From assembly GCF_008806955.1 (NCBI RefSeq), contig NZ_CP031727.1:4168001-4232000 (forward strand): 64,000 nucleotides of DNA. The letters are read 5' to 3'. The DNA is from Cellvibrio sp. KY-YJ-3 (GTDB lineage Bacteria; Pseudomonadota; Gammaproteobacteria; Pseudomonadales; Cellvibrionaceae). Below the pieces are notes generated by a model. It was not told the origin of the DNA and searched no databases. It saw only the letters and a program-made list of their open reading frames with translations. This document shows, piece by piece, positions 29,245 to 36,714 of the stretch (positions within the stretch are counted from its first letter, which is position 1; every line of letters starts with the position of its first letter). The translations under genes were made by a program, and so were the position numbers.

Positions 29245-29653
29245 AGTGGTGAACATTCTCATAGTAGAAGATGACGAGGTAGATGTTGAATCACTCAAAC
29301 GTTTGTTTGATAAAAAAGGCATCAAAAACCCTGTGTATCGCGCTGCCAATGGCGTAGAAGCCCTTGAAATTATGCGCGGCGAAAATAACAGGAGCAAAGT
29401 CCCCAAACCCTACGTTGTATTGCTGGACATTAATATGCCGCTGATGAATGGCATAGAAATGCTAAAAGAAATGCGCAATGACGAACAACTAAAAGACAGC
29501 ATTGTTTTTATTTTAACCACCTCACCCCGCGATGAAGACAAAAGCATCAGTTATCAATTAAATGTTGCCGGATATTTTCTTAAACAAGACATTAAAGAGC
29601 TGGTGAATTTGCTCAGCCTTTACTGGCAACTCAATGAATTTCCTGAAGGCTAA
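29237..29653 (+). CDS. Rcp1-like single-domain response regulator
   Basis: A single receiver domain of about 138 residues, of the Rcp1 type found beside phytochrome-like kinases: ILIVEDDEVDVESLKRLFDK, YVVLLDINMPLMNGIEMLKEMR with the phospho-Asp, FILTTSPRDEDKSISYQLNVAGYFLK with the conserved Lys. No output domain. The start is uncertain: the ATG at 29237 has GGAG 5 bases before it, but the GTG at 29216 also has GGAG 6 bases upstream. The gene overlaps the kinase stop and so is probably its phosphotransfer partner. Confidence 0.9.
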   Translation: MREVVNILIVEDDEVDVESLKRLFDKKGIKNPVYRAANGVEALEIMRGENNRSKVPKPYVVLLDINMPLMNGIEMLKEMRNDEQLKDSIVFILTTSPRDEDKSISYQLNVAGYFLKQDIKELVNLLSLYWQLNEFPEG

Positions 29654-29699
29654 AGCAACAATTCACACAAAGTTGCACAACAGCCGAGCCCCCCCGGCC

Positions 29700-29745
29700 T
29701 TATCCACAGAAGCTGTGAATAACTCTGTGCATGACCCTTTGGTAA
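29700..29745. repeat. DnaA-box-like cluster, copy 2 of a 29-base direct repeat
   Basis: TTATCCACA (29700-29708) is an exact DnaA R1 box, followed after 5 bases by an inverted TGTGAATAA (29714-29722). Bases 29701-29729 are identical to 24503-24531, and looser similarity runs on for about 15 bases (CTTTGGTAA versus CTTTAGCAA). It lies directly after the four-gene TonB/YfiR/kinase/regulator module. Confidence 0.75.
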
Positions 29746-29815
29746 TGGAGTGCAGGGCCGATTATTACTGGCGTCGCACAGAGTGTTCAATTCCTGCACG
29801 CTGCAATTTCACTGT

Positions 29816-30703
29816 TCAGGAAAGGCTCAACATGGCCTTAAAGCGTTCGCGGTAACGGCGCGACAGGGTGAGTTTTTGGTCATTGCGCAAGCGAATTTCA
29901 TAATCACCCGTATCCAACGCTGTTATTTCCTGCACCTGCTCCAGGTTGATAATGGTGGAGCGATGAATGCGCGCAAAGTTGGGAGGCAAGAGCTTTTCCA
30001 ACTTATCCATGGTGATGCGCATAGGGTACACACTGCCTTTGATATGCAAATTGGCGTAGTTGCCAGAGGCTTCAACCCATTCAATAGCAGCGGTTTGAAC
30101 CAGAAACTCACGCCCCAGCTTTTTAATTAACAACCGCTCGGGGGGCGACGCGGGTTCATTTGTCTCGCTCTCTGCACTATCGGCCAGGTAACTCGCCTCG
30201 CCCTGCAAGCGCCGGGCTATAAACCGGTAGCCCGCAATCACCAGTGCCAGGGTCAAATAGGCTTGGGCATCCTTGCGGTACTCATAAAAAAACTCCACTG
30301 GCCAATCGCCAAAGTCATAGTGCGCCCCCATCAGGCGGTACCACAGTTGGCGAATCGCCACCATGCCAGTGACATGCACAAACGAAAAAGGCAGAGTCGC
30401 CAACAGGTGCGCAAGCAAACCCAGTTTTAGCCCCAACCGACTGATCCAGCGATCATTCAACCAAAGCCCTATCGGAATCAGTAACAGCAGCACAAGGCAG
30501 CTGGATATCTCCCAACAAAACGGCTCCCAAGTAGGAATAGTCCCGCCATTGCGGCGCACTTCCATCAAGGTTGTTGTCGCCAGCACCAGCACGTTAAGCC
30601 CAAACCACGCCGCCAGCAGCACAGCCCCCCAGGTCCATTGGTGAGCTAAAAAATGCCGGATTAACAAGGGCTGCTGGTGTGGTAGCGGGTGGCTCTGGTT
30701 CAT
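29816..30703 (-). CDS. Membrane-bound LytTR-family transcriptional regulator
   Basis: 295 residues from the ATG at 30703. The N-terminal half has four predicted membrane helices (for example WGAVLLAAWFGLNVLVLATT, ISSCLVLLLLIPIGLWL, LLAHLLATLPFSFVHVTGMVAI, YLTLALVIAGYRF). The C-terminal 100 residues are a LytTR DNA-binding domain: FLVQTAAIEWVEASGNYANLHI, NFARIHRSTIINLEQVQEI, LTLSRRYRERFKAML. Unlike AlgR/LytR there is no receiver domain, so the membrane part is probably the sensor. It is divergent from an acyltransferase gene, its likely target. The N-terminal extension to 30760 has no support. Confidence 0.88.
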   Translation of the reverse strand: MNQSHPLPHQQPLLIRHFLAHQWTWGAVLLAAWFGLNVLVLATTTLMEVRRNGGTIPTWEPFCWEISSCLVLLLLIPIGLWLNDRWISRLGLKLGLLAHLLATLPFSFVHVTGMVAIRQLWYRLMGAHYDFGDWPVEFFYEYRKDAQAYLTLALVIAGYRFIARRLQGEASYLADSAESETNEPASPPERLLIKKLGREFLVQTAAIEWVEASGNYANLHIKGSVYPMRITMDKLEKLLPPNFARIHRSTIINLEQVQEITALDTGDYEIRLRNDQKLTLSRRYRERFKAMLSLS

Positions 30704-30883
30704 AGTGGTCACAGTTATTGGTGGTGCGCGGACTATCGGGTAGCGCAAGCGACATGCCAAGCCCAGCCCGTCACAACGGGCGTCCGCTGGTCACATTTTG
30801 TTGTAGAACAATCACTTAACAACCCTGCAAGGCATTGCGTTTACCTAGCATAGCGCTTTCATCTTCTCGCGGGGAACCCGGTC

Positions 30884-32089
30884 ATGACACAAGCACAAAC
30901 CTTTTCACCATCAGCGGTAGCCCCGCTCCAGCCGGAATTTCACCGGCACAGACTGGTTGAGCTGGACTGGCTCAGGGTACTGGTGTTTGGTTTATTGATT
31001 CTGTATCACACCGGCATGCTTTACGCCGAAGGTTGGGACTGGCACTACAAAAGTACCTACACCAGCAGCTTGCTCACCAACATTATGCTCTGGTCAAACC
31101 AGTGGCGCATGTCACTGCTGTTTTTAATCAGCGGTGCAGCGATCTCTTTTTTAATCGCCAGGCAACCTGCGGGGCAATTTATTCGCGGGCGCATACCCCT
31201 ACTTTTACTGCCGCTGCTGTTTGGCATGTTGGTGGTAGTGGTGCCGCAAGTTTATGTGGAGGCGCACAGCAAAGGCCTGATCAACAGCCCGAATTATTGG
31301 CATTTTTGGTACCTCTACCTGGATCAAACCAGCGCCGAATTTGCGCCACATAAAACCCTGGGACAGCTGCACCTCACCTGGAACCACCTGTGGTTTCTAC
31401 CCTACATTCTCGCCTATAGCCTTATTTTCTGGGCGATTTACCCGCTGCTGAATTCCCGCGTTTGTGCACCGGTTTGGCAATGGTTGAGTAAAACCCTATC
31501 GATCCGCGTGGTGATTCTTGCCCCCATCGCCTTGTTTTACCTTATTGGCTGGTGGCTCTACGACAAATACCCAACCACCCATAATTTTGTGCAGGACTGG
31601 TATAACCATGCGCGTTCGTTTTTATGTTTTGCGATGGGTTTTGCTCTAGTACGCCTGCCGCTGTTATGGAATCAATTGGCGTCGCTGCGCTGGTATTTAT
31701 TACCCGGCGCATTATTAACCTACGCCTACGCATTATTTGCCTTTAACGGCGGTTCGCTGGGTGATAGTGACCTGGCCGATGAAATCAATGGCGTTATCTG
31801 GTCCGCCAATGGTTGGTTGTGGATAGTGGCAATCATCGCCTGGGCGCAATATTGGTTCAAGTTTAGCAATCCATTACTGAAATATTTAAACCGCGGCGTT
31901 TATTGTTTTTATATTTTGCACCAGACGCTGATTATTGTTATCGCCTATTTTGTCGTGCCACATAAATTGGGGAGTGTGTTAGAGCCACTACTAATTATCT
32001 GCGCCGTTGCAGTGAGTTGTGTGGTTTTATTTGAGTTGATTAAGCGATTGCCAATCATTCGAGTGTTATTCGGAATCCAGCACCGCTAA
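30884..32089 (+). CDS. Acyltransferase-3 family membrane protein
   Basis: 401 residues with about ten membrane helices. Starts with the family's RLVELDWLRVLVFGLLILYHTG, which carries the conserved His of the Acyltransferase_3 (PF01757) fold, and has RMSLLFLISGAAISFLIARQ and NHLWFLPYILAYSL. Members such as MdoC/OpgC and exopolysaccharide O-acetylases transfer acyl groups to glycans or lipids at the inner membrane; the substrate here is unknown. Divergent from the membrane LytTR regulator, a pairing that recurs in related bacteria, so regulation by it is likely. Confidence 0.85.
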   Translation: MTQAQTFSPSAVAPLQPEFHRHRLVELDWLRVLVFGLLILYHTGMLYAEGWDWHYKSTYTSSLLTNIMLWSNQWRMSLLFLISGAAISFLIARQPAGQFIRGRIPLLLLPLLFGMLVVVVPQVYVEAHSKGLINSPNYWHFWYLYLDQTSAEFAPHKTLGQLHLTWNHLWFLPYILAYSLIFWAIYPLLNSRVCAPVWQWLSKTLSIRVVILAPIALFYLIGWWLYDKYPTTHNFVQDWYNHARSFLCFAMGFALVRLPLLWNQLASLRWYLLPGALLTYAYALFAFNGGSLGDSDLADEINGVIWSANGWLWIVAIIAWAQYWFKFSNPLLKYLNRGVYCFYILHQTLIIVIAYFVVPHKLGSVLEPLLIICAVAVSCVVLFELIKRLPIIRVLFGIQHR

Positions 32090-32132
32090 ATCGCGCTGAC
32101 CACGGCAGCATAGCCTTTCCCGGTGGCCACAC

Positions 32133-32597
32133 TTATTCCAAGGGTCGCTCAAGAATACGCGGCCCAGCCCCCTGCTCGGCCAGCACATCATCCGGGTTGC
32201 GCAAAGGGCAATCATGCAGCGATAAACATCCGCAGCCGATGCAGCTATTTAATTCATCGCGCAAGCGCTGTAGTTTTTGGATGCGCTCATCCAGATTTTC
32301 TCGCCATTTTGCGGCAGCAGCACCCCATTGGGTTTTCCCCAGCTTGGCATCTGGTTGATATCGCCCCAGCACCGCTTCTATTTCACCGAGCGGAATACCG
32401 ACACGCTGTGCGACTTTAATAATCGCGATATAACGTAAAACACCGGGTGTATATCGCCGCTGATTACCTGCATTGCGAACACTGACAATCAAGCCTTTTG
32501 CTTCGTAAAAATGCACAGTCGACACCGCAATACCACTGCGCGCAGCCACCTCCCCCACACTTAGCTCGCGCACCGGTGTTGATCTAGTTTTTGCCAT
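32133..32597 (-). CDS. soxR: Redox-sensitive MerR-family activator SoxR
   Basis: 154 residues from the ATG at 32597, the same length as E. coli SoxR. MerR helix-turn-helix at the N-terminus (LSVGEVAARSGIAVSTVHFYEAKGLI), dimerisation helix, and the four [2Fe-2S] cluster cysteines in SCIGCGCLSLHDCPLRNPDD (C-x2-C-x-C-x5-C). SoxR is activated by oxidation of the cluster by redox-cycling compounds. The frame extends to 32642 but that would run through its own operator. The divergent gene at 32707 is the predicted target. Confidence 0.95.
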   Translation of the reverse strand: MAKTRSTPVRELSVGEVAARSGIAVSTVHFYEAKGLIVSVRNAGNQRRYTPGVLRYIAIIKVAQRVGIPLGEIEAVLGRYQPDAKLGKTQWGAAAAKWRENLDERIQKLQRLRDELNSCIGCGCLSLHDCPLRNPDDVLAEQGAGPRILERPLE

Positions 32598-32602
32598 GAC
32601 TA

Positions 32603-32633
32603 TTGACCTAAAGTTAACTTGAGGTTTTATAGT
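32603..32633 (+). promoter_or_regulatory. SoxR-dependent promoter (sox box with 19-bp spacer)
   Basis: -35 TTGACC (32603-32608), a 19-base spacer, and -10 TATAGT (32628-32633). The spacer holds CCTAAAGTTAACTTGAGG (32607-32624), one mismatch from the perfect 18-base sox box dyad. The overlong 19-bp spacer is the hallmark of MerR-family activated promoters. It points rightwards at the SnoaL-like gene and also overlaps the soxR control region. Confidence 0.9.
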
Positions 32634-32677
32634 TGCACGCACGTCAGCTTATGACAAGTACCGCAGGCATTAATTAG

Positions 32678-32695
32678 CCCAAGCTCAACTCGAGG
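32678..32695 (+). promoter_or_regulatory. Degenerate second sox box
   Basis: CCCAAGCTCAACTCGAGG matches 12 of 18 positions of the sox box and is followed by the same GGTTTT as the first. Its position relative to TTAGCC (32675) and TATTAG (about 32700) copies the first promoter, 72 bases on. A start here would fall after the ATG at 32707, so it is more likely a relic or an auxiliary binding site. Confidence 0.45.
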
Positions 32696-32706
32696 TTTTT
32701 ATTAGT

Positions 32707-33186
32707 ATGTTGAATCAACACGAAAAACAGCACCCCAGTGCACTATTAATAACGCATTTCCTCGCCACGCTTTTTCAATCTAAGATTACACCCATCACCA
32801 AAACAGAACTACTTGCCCAAACCTTGGCAGAAGAGTTGAGGTGCGAGGGGTTTCCTGAATTTAATCCACAGAACCGGATTGAATTCAGCGGTTTTTTAAA
32901 TTACTTGTTGGATGTATTCCAGCAACCGGATGTCAAAATAGAACTGCTCCTCACTGACAACACCAAAGTGCTGATCCATTTCCAAATACAGGGTAATCAT
33001 CACGAAGAATTTATGGGGCTTGCACCAGCCAACGGCTTGCTACTATTCAACACCAACATTCTTTTTAAATTACAAAACAATCGTATCAGCGAAATTGTGA
33101 TGGGCGATAAAAAAGTCACGCTCACAACCAACAAGGGTGCGATCTATAAATTCACGGGTTTCAATAACGCCTCTACTTCAGCGTGA
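32707..33186 (+). CDS. SnoaL-like (NTF2-fold) protein, predicted SoxR target
   Basis: 159 residues, cytoplasmic. Helical start, then FSGFLNYLLDVFQQPDVKIELLLTDNTKVLIHFQIQGNHHEEFMG and ILFKLQNNRISEIVM, a pattern typical of SnoaL/ester-cyclase-like NTF2-fold proteins. Catalytic function cannot be assigned. It is divergent from soxR with a SoxR-type promoter between them, so induction by redox-active compounds is expected. Its last 43 bases overlap the 3' end of the convergent gene at 33144. Confidence 0.65.
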   Translation: MLNQHEKQHPSALLITHFLATLFQSKITPITKTELLAQTLAEELRCEGFPEFNPQNRIEFSGFLNYLLDVFQQPDVKIELLLTDNTKVLIHFQIQGNHHEEFMGLAPANGLLLFNTNILFKLQNNRISEIVMGDKKVTLTTNKGAIYKFTGFNNASTSA

Positions 33187-34238
33187 ATATCCGCTGCGTT
33201 TTGTAATTGCACAAACCAATCCTGCAGGCCATCGCCGCTTGCCAAGCCGAGTATCACACCCAGCACCGCACCCCGGTGGCAATTATCGCCACCGAGATTG
33301 GCATTGGCGATAAGTGCCTGCCGTGGATCATCACAATATTTCCATGCGAGATAGAGCAGGCTCGGCCAGGAGTCCTCTATGTAACAGGCGCGCGAAAACT
33401 TTCCGCCAACGACCTGATTATCATCCGCATATTTTTGTACCAATAACGGCACATCAATAGCCGCTGACTGTTTAGCCGTAGCAGCTATAAATTGGCGCGC
33501 ATCACCTTCGGTGCGAAATAACAGCGCCTCAATCAGAGCGACATAAGCATCGCAAATTTTTGCCAGGTTATCGTCGGGATGCGTTAAGAATAAATGCATA
33601 CGGCAAAGCCTTTGCACGCGCTCAAGGGAGCGATCAAACAACAGTTCCGCGATTGCCAGCGGTGCTATGCCAACCAAACCACCTACCGAAGCAGTATCGT
33701 GAGTTTTTGCCGCTGCCTTTTCCGGTGGCAAGCCTTTGGCAAGGTTGGCAAAAAATCCACGGTGATAAGATTCCGCATAGGTATCCGGGTGCTGCGGAAT
33801 ACCTGCCGTCATAAACTGAATGTAATCTTGCAAAAAATGAGCGGCATAATAGCGCCCATTATTATTTGCCATAGCCCGCATCAGTACCCGCATACAATGC
33901 AAGTTCAAGGTATTGTCGCCCGCGCGCATGGCGCGGTGATAATGCTGGTTAGCAATACCCCAATACTGGCGTTTGTCTTTTAAAATAATATCACCCACCA
34001 CCTGCGGCCCATTATTCGCTTGTTGCACACCACGGCCACCGGCAGTGGTTGAATGCAAATTCATAATCGACGAGGGGTGAAACCTGGGTGCCGCTTCAAA
34101 TTGTTGAATACCACCGGGGAATGCAGCATAAATATCAAATGGGTTGTAAAACCAATGTACGGGCATGGCCAGGGCATCAGCGATAAAACTATTGCACAGC
34201 GCGGCGCGCGCACGCATTTGTGGGGAGTCATTGGTCAT
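33144..34238 (-). CDS. ADP-ribosylglycohydrolase-family protein
   Basis: 364 residues. The start MRARAALCNSFIADALAMPVHW corresponds to the usual 'RA.G.l.G.A.GDALG.P' of the family (PF03747), and the C-terminal GGDNCHRGAVLGVILGLASGDG to the 'GGDTDT.A...G...GA..G' metal site. The first motif lacks the typical GD pair and the second has Asn-Cys-His where two metal-binding residues (Asp-Thr/Asp) are expected, so dinuclear Mg binding may be altered. The substrate is unknown. Likely co-transcribed with the DUF3429 gene 13 bases upstream. Confidence 0.82.
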   Translation of the reverse strand: MTNDSPQMRARAALCNSFIADALAMPVHWFYNPFDIYAAFPGGIQQFEAAPRFHPSSIMNLHSTTAGGRGVQQANNGPQVVGDIILKDKRQYWGIANQHYHRAMRAGDNTLNLHCMRVLMRAMANNNGRYYAAHFLQDYIQFMTAGIPQHPDTYAESYHRGFFANLAKGLPPEKAAAKTHDTASVGGLVGIAPLAIAELLFDRSLERVQRLCRMHLFLTHPDDNLAKICDAYVALIEALLFRTEGDARQFIAATAKQSAAIDVPLLVQKYADDNQVVGGKFSRACYIEDSWPSLLYLAWKYCDDPRQALIANANLGGDNCHRGAVLGVILGLASGDGLQDWFVQLQNAADIHAEVEALLKPVNL

Positions 34239-34251
34239 TTATTTTTCCTGA

Positions 34252-34728
34252 TTAACTAAGCCGGAGCGCCGCTAATAGCAGCGCTGGCACTGCACCGAGC
34301 GTAAGCACGACTCGCAACTGCCAAAACCATTGAGCAATTAACTGGGTGCGCCACAAAAAAATAAAATCCAATAACCATTGCAGCAACAACAAAGAGGCTA
34401 TGGCTATCAAAGCGATTGCAGGATCAAGCAGTAATAAAAACCACGCCAACAAACAGGGCACCAAGCTCCAACCAAACAAAAAACTTCGCGCTATGCCACC
34501 AAGCGAATCTTGCGAAGCCGTCAACGCAATACCCCACCAAATCGCGCCCACAAAGGTGAGAATCAGCGCTGCGTAATTGACCAGGTAAGTCGACGCAGAA
34601 ACAACCTGCTCCCCGCTTTCCCAAAGCTCCGCCAAAGCCAAGCCCCAAAAAGGTAGTAATCCAAGTAAACCGCCAATGACGGCCAGCTTATTGGCGTTGG
34701 GTTTATTAAAAGAATGTTGTGTGTTCAC
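34252..34728 (-). CDS. DUF3429 membrane protein
   Basis: 158 residues with four to five membrane helices: LAVIGGLLGLLPFWGLALAEL, YLVNYAALILTFVGAIWWGIALT (the family's conserved YaA.IltFlGaiwWG region), FGWSLVPCLLAWFLLLL, ALIAIASLLLLQWLLDFIFLW. The function of DUF3429 is unknown. First gene of a probable two-gene unit with the ADP-ribosylglycohydrolase-like gene. Confidence 0.8.
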   Translation of the reverse strand: MNTQHSFNKPNANKLAVIGGLLGLLPFWGLALAELWESGEQVVSASTYLVNYAALILTFVGAIWWGIALTASQDSLGGIARSFLFGWSLVPCLLAWFLLLLDPAIALIAIASLLLLQWLLDFIFLWRTQLIAQWFWQLRVVLTLGAVPALLLAALRLS

Positions 34729-35108
34729 CGCCCCACCTGATAACCGGCCTGAGATGGTTCTTTATTCGGCAAACAGAAGCATTAAGATCATGGCGATAGG
34801 CAATACGCCTAAACCGCAGAAGGGATGTGTTGGTAACGCGCGGCACCAGCAATCACTATTTAATTGAGCAGACGCTAGTGTTTAATTTTAAATTCACACA
34901 GAAAAATGACAGAGATTTTCCCTTGGTGCTTTCATTTCGGTGATTTCGTCAAGAAAAGTAAAAACGTGTTGTAATCTGTGTATCGGTACGCCTGAGCCCC
35001 CAGGTATGTTGATAGTATGTTTTCACCGGCTCGGGGCAATTTCAGGGCCAGCTTTTTTGAACACCATTATGCTGAGTTTTCCCTTTCAACACACAGGCCA
35101 CAATTCCT
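34729..35108. other. 380-base intergenic region; no gene seen
   Basis: Divergent control region between the DUF3429 gene (left) and the NIPSNAP gene (right). AT-rich towards the right (TTTAATTTTAAATTCACAC near 34880). No promoter or structure I can defend. Confidence 0.3.
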
Positions 35109-35513
35109 ATGAAAAAAATAATCTTTACCTTGATCACCTTATTCAGTTTTTTTGCGCTTACACCCGCTCTCGCAGCCGACGAATCTCCAGTATTTGAGTT
35201 GCGTGTTTACACTACACATCCAGGTAAAATGCCGGATCTGCTGGCACGCTTTAAAAATCACACCACCAAACTTTTTGAGCGCCACGGCATGGTAAATGTC
35301 GGCTATTGGTTGCCGGTCGAGCAAAAAGGCGGTGACAAACTTCATTATATTTTGAAATACAAAAACCGTGCTGCAGCAGAAGCGGCGTGGAAGGCATTTG
35401 CTGCCGATCCAGAATGGATCAAAGTTCAAAAAGAAAGCGAAGCCAATGGCCCTATAGTTGCCGGGGTTGAATCCACTTTCTTAGTATCTACCGATTTTTC
35501 AAAAATCCAGTAA
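35109..35513 (+). CDS. Secreted NIPSNAP-family protein
   Basis: 134 residues with a signal peptide (FTLITLFSFFALTPALA|ADE), so it is exported. The mature part is a NIPSNAP dimeric alpha-beta barrel: FELRVYTTHPGKMPDLLARF, HGMVNVGYWLPV, LHYILKYKNRAAAEAAWKAF, DPEWIKVQKESEANGPIV. Bacterial NIPSNAP proteins have no settled function. No operon partner. Confidence 0.85.
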   Translation: MKKIIFTLITLFSFFALTPALAADESPVFELRVYTTHPGKMPDLLARFKNHTTKLFERHGMVNVGYWLPVEQKGGDKLHYILKYKNRAAAEAAWKAFAADPEWIKVQKESEANGPIVAGVESTFLVSTDFSKIQ

Positions 35514-35544
35514 TGGAAATGTATAGAGTGCGCTTAATGCGCAC

Positions 35545-36147
35545 TCATTTAATTGAGCTGTACCTGTTTAAAATAAAAATGATATTCAGACGACGAATTG
35601 CCATACTCAACAAGCCAATCAGAAACAAAATCAATACCTCAGGCTCTGGCACTTCAGTTGCGTAGTGAAACACCAGATCATCCAGATAAGGAGTTGTTTG
35701 GCTTGCAACATGAACGTAGGAAATACCAAATTCGGCCTGAAGTGTGATTTTCTGGTTAGGCATGTAGGGAGTGCTATTTTCAGCGCCCACTCCCCATACC
35801 CCACCTTCGGTGGAAAGTATTTCAAGAAAATTATTTGGACCCGTAGCTAAAACACTATTTTTTAATTCATCTAAGTTATTCAAAACAAAACTGACATAAA
35901 CTGGCAGTTCACCTACAAATGAAAAGCTAAAACCGGGGCCAGTGATACTATTTTCTGATGGCCAGCTTGCTAAATAAGCATTATCGAAAATAACACCTTT
36001 GTTTGCATATTGATCGGTTAATTGCATTACCTGATCTGGATAATCCCGCTCCAAATCGTCAAAATCAATAACAACTGCCTGACTACAAGCACTGGCGAAT
36101 AAACAGAAAATAAAAACGAAATATAAAACGATTTTTTTGTTACACAT
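35545..36147 (-). CDS. PEP-CTERM sorting-domain protein
   Basis: 200 residues from the ATG at 36147, with GGAGG 8 bases upstream. Signal peptide (VLYFVFIFCLFASACSQA|VV), then a beta-rich region of about 150 residues with an opening VIDFDDLERDYPDQ as in many PEP-CTERM proteins of unknown role. C-terminal sorting signal: VPEPEVLILFLIGLLSMAIRR, i.e. a PEP motif, a membrane helix and an arginine pair; an extra 14-residue tail follows. Export and processing would need an exosortase (EpsH/XrtA) encoded elsewhere. The gene is visibly richer in A and T than its neighbours, which suggests transfer. Confidence 0.85.
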   Translation of the reverse strand: MCNKKIVLYFVFIFCLFASACSQAVVIDFDDLERDYPDQVMQLTDQYANKGVIFDNAYLASWPSENSITGPGFSFSFVGELPVYVSFVLNNLDELKNSVLATGPNNFLEILSTEGGVWGVGAENSTPYMPNQKITLQAEFGISYVHVASQTTPYLDDLVFHYATEVPEPEVLILFLIGLLSMAIRRLNIIFILNRYSSIK

Positions 36148-36256
36148 TTTAAAATCCTCCCTTTTTACCAATTGAAAGACGCTGATCTACTCCATCGCTC
36201 ACATAAGCAGCTTCGAAATAGAAACTCAAGGCCTTTAGGCGACACCCCAAAAAACT

Positions 36257-36673
36257 TCACAAGTGTCTGGTCTCTGCCGGGCAAGATTCATAATCGTCGT
36301 TGCGACCATCTTGATACTGAACTGGAGCGGCAGCGACGTCCTGTTCTGCATTATCCAGACAGGTAAGGTAGACGGCGTGAAACTCTCCACCAAAATCCGC
36401 TAACCAGCCTCTGGAGAATGGCCTGACACCGCAATGCTTGCAAAAGAAGTGGTGAAGTATGGGGGAAGACTCTATTGGGGATGTCCACTGGTAGTCCGAC
36501 AAACTTTCAGAGCCTTGCAACAGACGGAAAGCGTCGCCCTTGGCAAAGGCTTTCCAAAATCGCGTTTTACTGCAGAAGGAACAATTGCAACGACTTGTAC
36601 CCGCAGACAAATCAAGGTCGCATTCAAACTGGAGTGCACCACAGTGACAACTGCCTTTGTATGTTTTCAGCAT
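36257..36673 (-). CDS. GFA-family zinc protein
   Basis: 138 residues. Zinc ligands of the GFA (glutathione-dependent formaldehyde-activating enzyme-like, CENP-V) fold: CHCGALQFEC, CNCSFCSKTRFW and FFCKHCGVRPF. Most bacterial members have no proven substrate. It lies 41 bases after the gene at 36715 on the same strand and may be co-transcribed with it. Confidence 0.87.
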   Translation of the reverse strand: MLKTYKGSCHCGALQFECDLDLSAGTSRCNCSFCSKTRFWKAFAKGDAFRLLQGSESLSDYQWTSPIESSPILHHFFCKHCGVRPFSRGWLADFGGEFHAVYLTCLDNAEQDVAAAPVQYQDGRNDDYESCPAETRHL

Positions 36674-36714
36674 TTTTTAATTTTCTCCGCGTTAAATTCC
36701 AAAGCACGACCAAA

